This document shows positions 1 to 11,567 of a DNA stretch of 64,000 nt, piece by piece. The notes under the pieces were generated by a model that was given only the letters and a program-made list of their open reading frames with translations, was not told where the DNA came from and ran no database searches. This DNA is from Takakia lepidozioides (lineage: Eukaryota > Streptophyta > Takakiopsida > Takakiales > Takakiaceae), in the NCBI GenBank assembly GCA_030704615.1, contig CM060732.1, positions 74,753,053-74,817,052 of the forward strand, given 5' to 3'. A program made the translations under genes and the position numbers. Position 1 is the first letter of the stretch, and each line of letters begins with the position of its first letter.

Positions 1-1394
1 CATGCTATATGCAACTCGCATCTGGTCCTGTACATCTACACCACACATGTAAGTTTGGTATCGAACATGCATTGGAACAGAAGGCACCTGCACCCTGGCA
101 TTCCCCACAAATCTTCGCACCATCACAGGTGAATTTGGGCCAGATGCTGGTCAAGATGCAGATGGCACCATGAACACGTCTTTCTTATCCTACCACAAAC
201 AAGCAGCAACTTGTCGGCTGCGGTGCATATGCCACCATGTGTCCCCTTGCTTAGTAATCTTGGACTTGGACAATTGCGTCAAAGAAGGGGCAATCCCTTT
301 CTATTGACCCTGACAGTGTCAGTGGCCCATGTCCCAAGCAAAGCCATGTCATACAACAACCTTGGTGATGTGAAGTAATTGTCAGTCACCACCACATGGC
401 CGAGTCCATGCAATGGAGACACTATCCTCATGACCACATTATATCCTTCATTTTTGCCAGACTTCTCCCTCATGCCCTCAGGGCCCCCATTCTTGCCACA
501 GTAGACATCAAAATCATACACATAGCTACTGACTGCATCTACAAGGGCCCACACTTTAATGCCCCACTTGCATGGCTTTCTAGGCATATACTTTCGTATA
601 GCACAATACTAATTACCTTTGTACCTTATCATAATTTCATCAACTGTCAGCAATTTGTGCAGGTTCCAATGCCGTTTGCAAGCACTGGCAATGTCTTCAC
701 AGGCCCATCTTACTTTCCCAATTTTGTCAAACGCAGGACTGCTACGATCAGACACCAGCGTCGAGTTATCCACCAAATGCAAGCAACGCAAAATTGCTTC
801 ATAACGATCTCTTGTCGTGACCTTCTTAATCATAGAGCATGCAAAGAATACCTCACTCTGCTGCCAGTAGCAGTGGCTGTTTGGCAGCCTTCTTATCCCC
901 ATGAACAAACACACACCAAGCCAGGCCAGCACCTCTGGCACAACCAATGGGCTCCACGAAGCACCACCTCGAGTTCCAGACGTCACTCTCTCCACCGAGT
1001 AATGATTGGTCTCCTGAAAAATTCGCAGCAGGGTTGCGGGGGACCAGAATAACTTGAAAAACAATTCCATAGGGGAACAATTCCCAAAAATCTGTTGTGC
1101 AGCATAGGCCCACGTGGCGGACCAGTGGAGAATCTCTCTATCACTGCAGAAGGTAGTTTCAACTTTGCACTCCTAATTCGTAGGAGCGAACAAAGCGGCA
1201 AAGGCCTCTTCACTCACCTCCTCCACGTCCTCCAAAGGCCCATTACTCTCCCAGTCCATTTCCTCACATGAATCGCCCTCATATCCCTCCCTAGGAACCA
1301 TCTCCACATCCCCATTTTCACAATCCAACAAGTCTAAACCACTAGCATCCAAATTGGGCCCCGCATGAGAAGAGCCCTGCAAATTCAAAGACAA
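1..1394 (-). pseudogene. piggyBac transposase remnant, cut by the left window edge
   Basis: Cut-and-paste transposase of the piggyBac (DDE_Tnp_1_7) superfamily, read on the minus strand. One frame runs from about 1394 to 279 with in-frame stops near 1173, 609 and 279. It begins with an acidic N-terminal region (1175-1390), as is usual for the family. The catalytic core shows TVDEIMIRYKG (first Asp, about 612-650), KPCKWGIKVWALVD (about 540-582) and VVTDNYFTSPRLL (second Asp, about 340-385). The third-Asp signature GVDVQDQM is at 19-42, but in another frame, so there is a frameshift between 60 and 279. The C-terminal zinc-binding end would lie outside the window. Stops and the frameshift show it is dead. 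The family call rests on motif order, not on a search. Confidence 0.85.
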
Positions 1395-1889
1395 CGCACG
1401 CAGGGAGACCTGCAGGAGTTAGCGGCAAACACACAGTCACCCGCGGTGAATTGCAATTGTGTGCTACCGCCCCAGTGCACCCCGCATCACTTCTTCTCCT
1501 CACACTCTTCTCCTCACATGTGGTCGATGAGGAGGCGAATTGTCCTTGCCCGCAGGCCTTTCCCACTTCTGGCGCGGTGCATCCCTCATTTGTTTCACTG
1601 TCCTCATCTGGCCAGATATCCTCTCTGAGCACAACATTCACAACCTCACTAAAGCCCTCTTTATCACATTCTTCCCTTCTCTCTTTCCACCCCAAAATCA
1701 AACTAACATGCCTTCTAAACGCAAAGCAAAAATTCACATGACGCGGAATATGCTTCGGCCACCGCTGCGCGCGCAGAGGCAGAGGCAAAGAAAGCAAGTA
1801 CTCCTCACACATCAGACCCAAAATGTCCCTCAATTGCCCATCAGTACAGTGCTGCTCAATCAACACCCACTGAGTGAGCAAATCAACAA
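1395..1889. other. flank of the piggyBac remnant, no gene recognised
   Basis: A minus-strand frame stays open over 1342-1881 and ends inside the acidic piggyBac region. It may be more of the transposon's 5' part in a shifted frame, but no domain is recognisable. I see nothing else here. Confidence 0.3.
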
Positions 1890-1891
1890 CC

Positions 1892-1925
<34 letters not shown>
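1890..1925. repeat. (GA)n microsatellite
   Basis: An uninterrupted GA dinucleotide run of about 34 bp. It directly abuts the structured dispersed repeat at 1926 and, read on the minus strand, forms a TC-rich tail to it. Confidence 0.9.
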
Positions 1926-1928
<3 letters not shown>

Positions 1929-2012
1929 CTCCGGCCGAAGCCGGCGTAACTAAGAGCCATTTCGTCTCACGGCTACTACCCCCTTTCGAGAGTGGGCCCT
2001 ATAAAGAAACAG
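1926..2012 (-). repeat. dispersed short structured repeat, copy 1
   Basis: One of three copies of an ~85 bp sequence (others at 24960-25042 and 27195-27270). Shared blocks are CCGGCCGAAGCCGG, a perfect 5-bp stem with CGAA loop, then TAACTAAGAGCCA, then CACGGCTACT, then a C-run and CTATAAAG. On the minus strand the unit ends in a long TC tract, which looks like a retroposon tail. The strand given is the one with the tail at the 3' end. It is not a canonical tRNA. Confidence 0.7.
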
Positions 2013-2228
2013 GTGTCCATGGGACACCGGGTAACCAGGGGGAAGTGGTAGATAGGATAGCGGTGCCTAGGGTACCGAGGGTACTATGGGGTACCGAAGA
2101 GGGATTAGACTCGAGTTGCCACTTATCGTTAATGATAGTTGTTAGGGAGCGAAGCGCATTGAGGTGAATAGCCTTAAAGCATTTGTGGATCGGGGGGATA
2201 GGAATTTTAAGATTATTGTGTAACGCAT

Positions 2229-2990
2229 TTATACTGGCAGTATGAATACCACCTCTAGTTCCGGCTGTGATGACCGAAAGGGGGCCGGTGCGCCAACCAC
2301 GCTGTGCAGGGTGAATGAGGACAGATACACAGGAGGCTTACGTTGGTGTCCCATGTATGGAGCGTAGCAAAATTTGAGTGTTTGTCGGATTTGCGTGTCA
2401 GTGGCAGTCTTGGTGCACTGCCAGAAGTAGTTTGATAACTTATGGTGAAGAACTGTAGATTGTGTCCATTTTTGGATATGGGCTTTGGTGTGGCTGGTAG
2501 ATGCTAAGGTTTGTTTGTTTGCTTCTCGTATGAGAATGGTTTGCAGATGACGTATAGGCTTGGTGGTTGGGGGTTCTGGTACTGGATGAATTAGCCAGAA
2601 TGGGTGGGTATGAGCAATATGGATGGGGTCGGCCGTGGGATCCAGTGGGGGTTTGGCAGCCCCCGACTGGGCGAGGAGGTATGTCTTATCATTGCCGGTG
2701 ATACCCGTATGGGAGCGAACTTTGATAAAATGTATGGGGTAACCGCACGGTTGATGATATCTGTGATGAGGTTTCGATCGGGGTGATGAGGTGGCAGGAG
2801 TGGCTGGAGAGGTGGTTGCGAAGAAGAAATAGTGAGGTAAGGCTGTCTGTGAAAATGTAGTATGGGGTGGGGGAGGGTAGCTGGGAGAGTGCTTCAAAGA
2901 TTGCCATAAGCTCAGCGCGTAATATAGTGGTTGGGCCTAGAAGTCTAAGAGTCACGACCCCTTGGTTATTAGCAGCATGATAAATGTCAT
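2229..2990 (-). pseudogene. LINE ORF2 remnant with RNase H domain
   Basis: Minus-strand remnant of a non-LTR retrotransposon. The RNase H domain is split over two frames: RAELMAIFEAL (catalytic Glu) and YIFTDSLTSL (catalytic Asp) at about 2780-2915 in one frame, then HFIKVRSHTGITGND at about 2690-2735 in the other. Downstream residues resemble the tail of plant LINE ORF2, including the start of a CxxC-type knuckle near 2280. No reverse transcriptase is visible upstream, so the copy is 5' truncated. The frameshift makes it inactive. Its family differs from the LINE at 34.6-36.4 kb, which shows no RNase H. Confidence 0.65.
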
Positions 2991-3390
2991 AGCCGGCGTT
3001 AGGCTTGCATTAGAGCCGGATTGGGAGCCGTTTGTATAGTGGAAGTGGGAGGGAGGGAATTTGAGCGGCATGCGTTGATGGGAGATCGGTGGATCAGGAG
3101 AAGGGTGCGAGAGGGGCAGGAGAATGGCACCGTAACGCCCTTATCCAGGCCTTGCTTCGGTTGACTCATGGAAACAGGTAGGGTGAGGAGCTAGGTGGAC
3201 TGAATGGGTGGGGATGTGTGGTGGGGGTAATGGAAACTTTCATCCCCTATGTGCGTACGAGTAAGTGGTGTAAGGTAAAGGGGAGGCTAATGGGCATGGA
3301 GATAGGAGAGGTGTTGGACAAGCAATAATGACGTAATCGTGGATTCCAAACGTCGGAGGTATTTAGGGGAGGGGGGGATGTACTCGTATA
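2991..3390. other. G-rich spacer without recognised gene
   Basis: Purine-rich sequence with several G runs. It may be the 5' continuation of the LINE remnant, but no conserved motif was found. The stretch ends at the GTAGCTGG direct repeat that flanks the next element. Confidence 0.3.
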
Positions 3391-3450
3391 GTAGCTGGCA
3401 CGGGAGGGGGGTCACTATATGTATTTTTTCCATATCACGTGCGTACAAAG

Positions 3451-5455
3451 GTATATTTATACTAGGCTATATTTTTAAAATTTTGCATTTTTTTCCACCT
3501 TATCTTTAGGTAATATTGTAAAACCCTTTGTTTTTTCTAACACCCTATTTTTTATAATTATTTTTTTGTAACAATTAATTAGACCATATTTTAAATTGTC
3601 CTTTTGAATAATTACAAAATTTCAAAGCATGTACACAAACAAATACATTCCATATAACATAAGTCAAATGTCGGACCCAAGAAAAAGTTTAATTTTCATT
3701 AGCCACGAACTCATTCAAAGCCGCAGCATCACTTGTGACATGGTTTTAGTCATGGTTATCTAGAATTACCTACTTCTAGTTAACTAGGACATTTTAGATA
3801 TTTATATTTATATTTTGTGTGTTGGGACTTCATTTGGTCTCACATGCCAAGTGAGGTGTCAAGCCTCACTTGAGACATGGAGATAGGTTTTCCCCTTGTG
3901 AGTGTTGAGGAGGCTCATCTTCTTGTAGTTGAGCCTTCATGAGCTTCTCTCACCTCCATAGCTCTAGGTATTGAGAGGGAGTGTGTTGAGGGCTTTGTAG
4001 GGTGATTCCTTTAGCAAAGGTGCCCTTGGCTTGACTTAGTTTATGTGATATAGTGGATTTCACTTGGAAGGACTAGGGCTTGTTCTTCATGTGATTGCTT
4101 CATGCTTTGAGAGCTTTCATTGTCTTCTACTTCTCTCATTTCTCATCTCTTATCACTACAAGAAGATCACCTTATGCTTGTGAGTGCGGAGTGTAAGGAT
4201 TAGTTTTGCACTTGTATTTTAAAGAGGTTGAGAGCTAGGAGAATTTAGCTCTTGTATCACAAGGCTTGCAAGGGGTTGCAAGGAAAGGTGCTCGAGTATT
4301 GCATGTACCAAGGAGTTGGAGAGCTTGAGAAGAAAGCTCTTGAGTCACAAGATTTTGCAAGGATTGTAAGGAGGAAGTCTTGTGTGTGTGGAAGCATGGA
4401 TTCTAGGGTTTGAGAATCCTTTGTATGCATATGGAGTCGATGGTGTGCGCCATGGCTTGTGGAGAGTGACTAAAGGTTTGTTAATGCTCATTTCACTATT
4501 AAGCAAGTTCAAAGTGTGGATGTTGTGGAAGAGAAGCCAATGAGCTATATATGCTTGGGCTTGAAGACAACAAGGGCAAGCACTTGTAGAGCACTAAGAA
4601 GCTCAAGAGGTTTTGAAAGGGAGCATGTGAAGAAATCTTCCAATCATGGTGGTGTGGAGCCAAGCTTAGGGTGCCATTGGAAGGGCTTGGAGAACATGTG
4701 GTGGGAAATCCTTGAAGGGAAATCATCATTCAATGTATGCATAGCTTCACCCTAACTATGTAATGTGACAAGAGGGGAAGACAATACTTGGCTATTCATG
4801 CTCTTGGTAGTGCGAGCTTTGTGGTGGATAGTTGACCAAGCAAGTGGTGCATGTGTGGAGCATGCTTGCTTGAGTTTGTAAGTTCAAGTTTGAGAAGGGG
4901 AGCTCTTGAACTAGCAAGAGGTGAAGGCCGTTGAGATCCATTTATGTGTGAAGTGGAGAGGTGTTGATTTATGTTATGATGAAGGAGAGCAACACATAGG
5001 CCAAGAGGTCATGGAACATGCATTCAAATGACCACGGGGAGCACATGGATGATGGATTGGTGCAAGACCCCAAATGAGGCATATGGCGTGAGAGTGGGAT
5101 CCAAGGCGGATTGCTTGGGAGCATTATTGTAAGTGACAAGTATTGCTCCTACACATTGAGATAATTTGTGTTGATTTGGAGCAATTGTCAAGTGATGAGG
5201 AGACAAATGCATGATTGCTCGTCAATGGAGATATGGTAGTTTGCAATCAAATCCCAAGGACTAGAAGGGGGATTGATTTGGTGGACAATGACTTGCAAGT
5301 TGAGTTGGACCACTCTTGGTTGCACATTGGGGTGGAAGAGAGCAAAAAGATGTCTCTTATGACCACCTAGAGACCATATTTTTGCTTGAGTAGAAGTATA
5401 GAAGTCGAGGACTTGCATTCTAGCTCTTCATTACAAACCCTAGTAGTGTATGCTC
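3451..5455 (+). other. probable LTR or 5' leader of the gypsy element
   Basis: AT-rich to about 3800, then long low-complexity AG/TG-rich sequence without coding potential. The block at 4104-4164 recurs with few changes at 11566-11627, directly after the truncated pol, as expected if 3.8-5.4 kb contains the 5' LTR and the second block is a piece of the 3' LTR. I could not fix LTR ends or a primer-binding site. Confidence 0.35.
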
Positions 5456-5850
5456 AGACTATACCTCTGTTAGTATACCAAACAGGAGCTTGTCCCTTTG
5501 ACTATACCTCTGTTGAGGTATCACCATATGTGAACCCTAATGTGAGACTATACCTCTGTTAGTATACCAAATAAGAGCTTGTCCATTTTACTATACCTCT
5601 ATTGAGGTATCACCATATGTGAACCCTAATCAGCTCAGACTATACCTCTGTTAGTATACCAAATAGGAGCTTGTCCCTTTTACTATACCTCTGTTGAGGT
5701 ATCACCATATGTGGACCCTAATCAGCTCAGACTATACCTCTGTTAGTATACCAAACAGAACCCTCATTTTCAGACTATACCTCTGTAAAGGTATCATCAA
5801 CATAAGGGACCCTAGCAACCTAGACTATACCTCTGTTAAGGTATCAACAG
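5456..5850. repeat. tandem array of nine short hairpins
   Basis: CTATACCTCT begins at 5459, 5502, 5548, 5591, 5640, 5683, 5732, 5775 and 5825, so spacing alternates around 41-49 bp and the larger unit is about 92 bp. Several copies are perfect hairpins, for example ATACCTC-TGTT-GAGGTAT and ATACCT-CTGTTA-AGGTAT; others pair as TATAC...GTATA. Between them lie GAGCTTGTCC and CACCATATGTGAACCCTAAT blocks. It lies in the leader or LTR region upstream of the gypsy gag. Confidence 0.9.
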
Positions 5851-5869
5851 TGAAAGGACTTAGTGAAAT

Positions 5870-5995
5870 TTAAGGGTCTTTGGAGGATTGTTTGGAAGAT
5901 ATTTGAGGGCCCTTGGAGGAGTATTTGGAGGATATTTGGGGTCCTTGGAGGAGTGTTTGGAGGATCTTTGGGGTCCTTGGAGGACCCTTCGAGGA
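5870..5995. repeat. ~32-bp purine-rich tandem repeat
   Basis: Diverged units built on TTGGAGGAGTTTTGGAGGAT followed by a GGGGTCC block. At least four are recognisable. They create spurious proline-rich frames on the minus strand. Part of the non-coding leader before the gypsy gag. Confidence 0.7.
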
Positions 5996-6661
5996 GTTTT
6001 GGTGGACAATGTTGAAGAGCTCTTGAAGGATTGATTGAGGGATATTGAAGGATACTTGCCACGGCCATACAAGCGAGTGGATAGAGACAGGAGGGAGAGT
6101 GGTGGGATGAGAGCATTCTGGGGTTAGGAATTGCTTTAGTTTCTCTTCTCCATAGTCTTTCACCCTCTCTGTAGACCAAAACCTTTCCGTAGGTGGAGGC
6201 AAGAGTCAGTCCGGGTTTGGGCTGGGGTGTCCTTGCAGGAGCGACACTGTGGAGTGTTTCTGGTGTGGGGGAGTTGCTGTCTTGATTTTCTTGTGTTTGG
6301 ATCCCCTCCACACCTACATGCTTGACTGTGCGCCATGTTAGCTTTGTGTGGGCACTTGTTTTCATAGGAGGTTGGTCCGGATTTGATCACCGGCCAATCC
6401 TAGAGTATGCTGTCGGTGGTGAGGCTGGAGTGATGACCAACAAGACCACCAGTGTTTCTTCTATGGTGAGGCTGGGTTGATGACCAGCAGACCATAGGAG
6501 TGCTTGCGGTGGATGCAGGTACAGGTACAGGTCTACGTTAGAAACCAATTATTCCTGCTTGAACCAGTAGCCGCAACAGGTTCTTTACCCGGTTACCTTG
6601 TAGAAAGTGGGGATTAGAGACAGGTTGACAACCGGTTGGGTTGTGAGTTTTCATCACGGAG

Positions 6662-8390
6662 GTGCCACCAGCTGCTGAGGGGAGTGCCGGTATGAGCACC
6701 AGCGATACTAGTGGGTACACAAGACAAAGTGTGCGGTTTAGGCCACTTTCACCTTCAGTGTCTTCTGAGGAAGGTTCAGACTCGGAGTCAGGAGGATTCT
6801 CGCCGAGGGTGCAAGTAATTTCCGTGCCATTGTTGTGGGACACGATGGAGGAGATGTATGGAGCTACCAAGGGGCCACGTAGGTACTCTGGAGCTGTGGG
6901 CACCATCGAGCTTGATGACTTTATACAAGAGTTTGACAGTTGGTGTGATTTGCAGCAAACGCGCAATCCACAACTGTTTACGCCCTTTATGGCGTGGAAG
7001 GGGCTATTCCAGCACCTTGAGGGGCCGCCCATGGATGATTACCATGAATTTAGGCGAGGACATATGGTGGAGATTGAGGAGTGGCGAGAGTATTGGTCAC
7101 CTAACTATATCTCAATCACTAGAGGCACAAAGGCAGCGGTGACACCAGCAGCTACACAAACATCTCCAACTACAAGCACTAGTAGTGGAACAAGTAGTGC
7201 CAGTACTTCTGCAGGTGGTACCAGTTCAAAAGGTGCTACTACTCCTCCTGCCACGACTACAACACATGTGCCTAGATTCAACCCGGTGGTGGAGTTCTTC
7301 CAGGAGTTGCGGAGGAACTACCAAGGTGTACGGACAAAGAAACTGCGAAGTTTGCAAGACTTCCAGCGCAAATCCAGTAAGAGCTTGTGAGAGGCCTACA
7401 CTCGTATGAGGCGCTTGATAAGTGTGAACCAAGGGGTTACTGAAGCTCAGGCAGTCCGGTTCTGGTATGGAATTTTGGACAAGGAGCTCAGGAGAAGGGT
7501 GCAGGATGCATCCCTGTTACAAGCGGCCCAACTCACATTAGCGGATGTGTTTCTGCTGGCTGAGCGGATTGAGCTCAATATGGTGGAGGAGCGAGTTGTT
7601 ACCATTGGATTTGGCAAGGACATGCCTGCACGAGGCGCAGCTGCCAGCCAACAGGTACAAGGGACTGCCCAACAGCGTGGTCAGGGGGGCAAGGTTGTCC
7701 AACTCAAATTCCATGGAGCTTACAGGGGACCTCAGGTGCAGAGGCCAGTAACAGCAACCAGGGGTGGTATGTTGGACATGTGGAGGACCCCATGTCAAGA
7801 AAGATTGCCCAGAAAGTGGCAAATGGAGCCTTATCCCTTCCAGATACAGATATCTTTGGGAGGATCAGAGCAGGCTCGGGGCATGACACGGCGTGAATTG
7901 GCCATTATACTACAGCCGGATCATCCTATAGATGGCTTAGTGATGCGAGCCAAGGCCATTGTGCAAAACGCGGTCTCTTACGATGTCCTCGTTGGTGGGG
8001 CAGTGTTGTATCCCATGGGCTTTACCCTGGATTTTTGGGAGGAGTCAGCATCCTCAGGCCTGGATGGCAGTCAGGGGATGGTCATCGTATACAGCTCCCT
8101 GTGACTTTCATTGGGGGTGTTGCTGCTGCCCAACGGGGCAAGATGCCAACACTAGCAGCCTTCACAACTGCAGTTAGTTGGCCTGGAGAGTTGTTGGAGG
8201 GCAATGCCCATGCAGAGGATGTGTCACCTCCAGCAGAGCAGGATGACATGCATGGTATGGCGGAGTTGCCTGCCATGGTTGCTCACACTCCATTGTGGGG
8301 TACGAGCAAGGATTTGCAGCAGGCTACTGATAGACGGGTGCAACAAGCCTAGGTAGAGGCCTTTGTACCGTCAAGAGAGGAGGAGAGTGC
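6662..8390 (+). pseudogene. gypsy element: gag, zinc knuckle and degenerate protease-like region
   Basis: Capsid-type frame 2 from 6662 (likely Met at 6692, MSTSDTSGYTR) to about 7750, broken by one TGA at 7388-7390. It shows the usual gag landmarks: an acidic N-terminus, LDDFIQEFDSWC and FTPFMAWKGLFQHL, a Ser/Thr/Gly-rich linker (about 7140-7260) and a C-terminal VTEAQAVRFWYGILD segment. The nucleocapsid knuckle is in frame 3 at 7770-7808: CWTCGGPHVKKDC, a CX2CX3HX4C variant common in plant gypsy elements. Frame 2 then carries YDVLVGGAVLYPMGF (about 7980-8025), resembling the segment before the methyltransferase in related elements. No DTG/DSG retropepsin triad is readable. Two frame changes and a stop make it non-functional. 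Confidence 0.75.
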
Positions 8391-8391
8391 G

Positions 8392-9690
8392 GTGATTGCA
8401 CCAGGACCACCTCAGTTGTCGCCATTGGACACCACACCTCTTGTGTGGCAGTGCCTGGATGAAGGCATATGTCTTCTGGACTTGTTTGGCGGGATTAGCA
8501 GTGGATTGGCTGGAGTGCTGCAGGCGGGTGTACGAGTTCGACGTTATCTATATGTGGAGAGGGATGAGACTGCACGACGCGTCTCACTGCGCCATGTTGC
8601 TCAGTTGGTGCAGCAGTACCCTGATTTGTTGCCAGTGTCTGCAGTTCGTGGATACCAACAAGCCTTGCCAGCAGACATCTCCTTGCTAGGGGCGCATGAT
8701 TTGGAGCGGATTGGCCCTGCCAAGGGCTTTCATCAGCTGGGTATGGCAATGGGTTACAAGACTTAAGGTCACGCCTGTTTTGGGAGATGTTGAGGGTCCT
8801 GCGCTATTTACAGCTTCAGCAGATAGACTCTCCGGCATATATCTTGGAGAATGTGCCATTGATGGGTGATTCTCGGGCCAAGGTGATGGCCAGTGTACAT
8901 CAAGTGCGGTCTTGGCTTGGGTCAGCAGTGTTGCTGGATGCAGCTGCAGTGGGGTCACGGGCTTATCGCCCACGACTATGGTGGACCAACTTGATGCCAC
9001 CTGCATTGCTCAAGCGTGCATTTGATGGGGGTGCAACGGCCACCAAACCTGACGAAGGATAGCAATTTGGACATAGGGAGGCAGTCTAAGCGTGTGAGAC
9101 ACGATGACCGATCACCTTTGGCAGTGGTCAATAAGGTGGGCCACCCACGAGCAACATTGCCTACACTGCTCAGCTTTCCAGGATCTCATGCTTTCCGGGA
9201 TGGTGGACCTGGCCTCTTGTGGGATAGCCAGTTGCAGCAGTTAGTGGAGCCCAATGCTGACGAGCACGAGCGGGCAATGGGTTTCACCAATGGTACCACG
9301 GCGGTGCCATCTTTTTCTGAGGCATCACGTCGTCAGGTGTTGGGGCAAACAATGGATCTCAATTGCTTGACCTGGATTATCAGCTTGGCTATGGCTGAGC
9401 AGCACAGAGTACAGAGTATACTTCCCTTGATGGTCTCCCTGCCTACTGAGACGGTACAGGCAGCGAGTGGGGGCGAACAGGTGAGGACCACGAGGTGCAG
9501 GCCGCATCCATGGCACACGTGGGAGGTGCTCGAGGTTCAAAAGGAGTTGGCAGCCAAGGCGGCCGTGATGGATAAGGTTGGGGATTTTTCTCGGGTTGAG
9601 GAGGTCCTCAATGATGGGATGATGGGGCAGGATGAGACATTGTCACTGACAGAGGAGGCAGTGGTCACTGCTCAAGAGGTTGCAACATAG
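8392..9690 (+). pseudogene. cytosine-C5 DNA methyltransferase domain inside the gypsy polyprotein
   Basis: All landmarks of a C5-cytosine methyltransferase are present in order. Motif I LLDLFGGISSGL (8473-8508, frame 1) binds AdoMet, followed by YLYVERDETARRV. Motif IV WPCQGLSSAGYGNGLQD is at 8712-8762 (frame 3), with the catalytic Cys codon at 8718. Motif VI is ENV at 8847-8855, motif VIII RPRLWWTNL starts at 8967, and motif X GQTMDLNCLTW is at 9343-9375 (frame 1). The target-recognition part includes LPTLLSFPGSHAFRDGGPG. The overall look is DNMT3/DRM-like with circular order I to X. Frame changes near 8712 and between 9016 and 9061 break it. At the first one the hydrophobic strand normally preceding PCQ seems to be missing, which suggests a small deletion. 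It lies between gag/protease and RT, in the same frame as RT, so it was part of one polyprotein. Confidence 0.85.
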
Positions 9691-11567
9691 CAACCACGGG
9701 ACGCGTCTTCTACCTCTAAGCCTGCTGGACTCAAGGTTGCAGTCACGGATGACAACTGGGAGCCTGATGTTGGACCTATAGTCACCGGAGGAGAAAGACG
9801 ACGTATACGGCAGTTCTTGAGGGCTTATAGGAACTGCTTTGCCTTCAATTTGAAGGACTTAGGAGCACTGAAGGGTCAAGAGATTCGCATTGAATTGGCT
9901 ACTGACACGCCAATCTTTCGGAGACCCTATAGATACAGTGACATGGAGAGGTCCTTGATTCAGATGAGAACTCAGGACCTTTGGGAGGCTGGTTTGGTGG
10001 AGCTATCTGGGGGAGAGTATGCTTCAGCCACAGTGATGCCAGCCAAGAAGGATGTCTATGGCAATTGGACGGAGAGACGTATGTGCGGTGATTACCGGCC
10101 TGTAAATCGTCAGACCAAGTCCGATAGGTATGTCATGCCGACACCAGAGGAGATCTTTGATGCCATTGGGCATGCCAAGGTCTTTAGCACTTTGGATTTA
10201 CGATCCGGATATCACCAGTTGCCGATCAATGAAGCGGATAAGCAGAAGACGACATTCTGGGGGATCAATGAGCACGGGAATGATTGCCTATACCAGTGGC
10301 GGTTCTTACCATTTGGGCTTAAGAACGCTCCGGCAGAGTTTCAGAGAGTCATGGACATGATTCTAGCAGGGGTGGAGTTTGCTCGGTGCTACATAGATGA
10401 CATCATCATCTTTAGTGCTACGGTGGAGGAGCATGAGAGACACCTTCAGGTGATATTTGAGCGCTTGAGGGCGCACGGATTGAAGTTACATCCGGGGAAG
10501 TGCAAGTTTTTCCACAACCAAATTGAGTATCTGGGTCACATGATATATCCTGGAGGATTGGGGGTACAGCAGACTAAGGTAGAGTCCATTGCACAGATTC
10601 CACGCCCCATGTGAGCCGAGTTCGAGCTTTCATGGGGTTAGCAAACTATTATAGACGGTTTGTTAAGGGATTTAGTGCCATTGCAAAGGCTCTAACCAAA
10701 CTGACCAAGGTGGACCAGGAGTGGCAGTGGGAAGATGAGCAAGAACAATCTTTTCAAGAGCTCAAGGCGAGGATGACCTCGGCGCCCATCTTGAGACGAC
10801 CTATCAGGGGCCGTCCTTTTCAGCTGCATACAGATTGGAGCATGCTGGGGCTTGGAGCGGTGCTCACACAGGTGGATGATGAGGGAAGAGAGTTCGTAGT
10901 GGCTTATGCTAGCCGCTTGAACAACGCTGCAGAATCTAAGTATAGCTCATATGAGGGAGAATGCTTAGCTGTAGTGTGAGCCGTGGCACACTTCAGGTGC
11001 TATCTATACGACAATCTCTTCACCCTTGTCACGGATCACCAACCACTCAAGTGGTTGATGGAGTCAGACAAGCTTACGGGGAAGCTTGCACGGTGGGCAC
11101 TCATCCTTTAAGAGTATGACTTTCAGGTTGTGCATCGACCGGGTTTGGTCAATCGGGATGCAGATGGGTTGAGTCGCAATCCATGCACGAGCCAGCAGGA
11201 TGATACTGGAGCTCGGTGGCATGGTGAGACGGACGAGGAGATGGTGCCCGGATGGTATGCATTTGCATTTCTGTGTATCTTTGCAGCGAAAGACCAGGTT
11301 GGACCTACAACAACGATGACTGTAGATCGAGTGTCTGAGGACCCTGAGGCCAACAATGAGCAAGGTGCCGCCAAAGATATACATGAGGATTCAGTTGTGT
11401 TGGACCACCTCCGCACTGGAGACACGACAACCACTGTGACTGCCAAGGAGAGGGATCGGATCCTACAACAAGCCAAGAGGTTCAAGTGGGAAGGGACACG
11501 GCTACTCCAAGTGTGGGAGGATGGTCGAGTGAGGATTGTGCCTCACCCAACACAGCGGGCACGGTTA
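9691..11567 (+). pseudogene. gypsy reverse transcriptase and RNase H, truncated before integrase
   Basis: Ty3/gypsy pol. RT in frame 1 (9817-10614) has DYRPVNRQT, FSTLDLRSGYHQL, FLPFGLKNAPAEFQRVM and the active site CYIDDIIIF (about 10387-10413). After a frame change near 10611 the connection and RNase H follow in frame 3: FMGLANYYRRFVKGFS, LHTDWSMLGLGAVLTQ (Asp), YEGECLAVV (Glu) and VTDHQPLKWL (Asp). In-frame stops lie at 10977 and 11109. The chain goes on through HRPGLVNRDADGLSRNP to RIVPHPTQRARLLLHA and stops exactly where the HHCC zinc domain of integrase should begin. There the sequence jumps into the LTR-like block at 11566. Integrase is absent. Confidence 0.9.

Noticed and set aside
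396-1052. 218-residue plus-strand frame
   Set aside because: Antisense to the piggyBac transposase motifs; no domain.
3000-5400. Protein-coding gene between the LINE remnant and the gypsy gag
   Set aside because: Only short frames with repetitive low-complexity composition; better explained as LTR or leader DNA.
5456-5850. CRISPR-like array
   Set aside because: Regular repeats, but spacers are themselves repeated and the setting is a plant retroelement; no cas genes.
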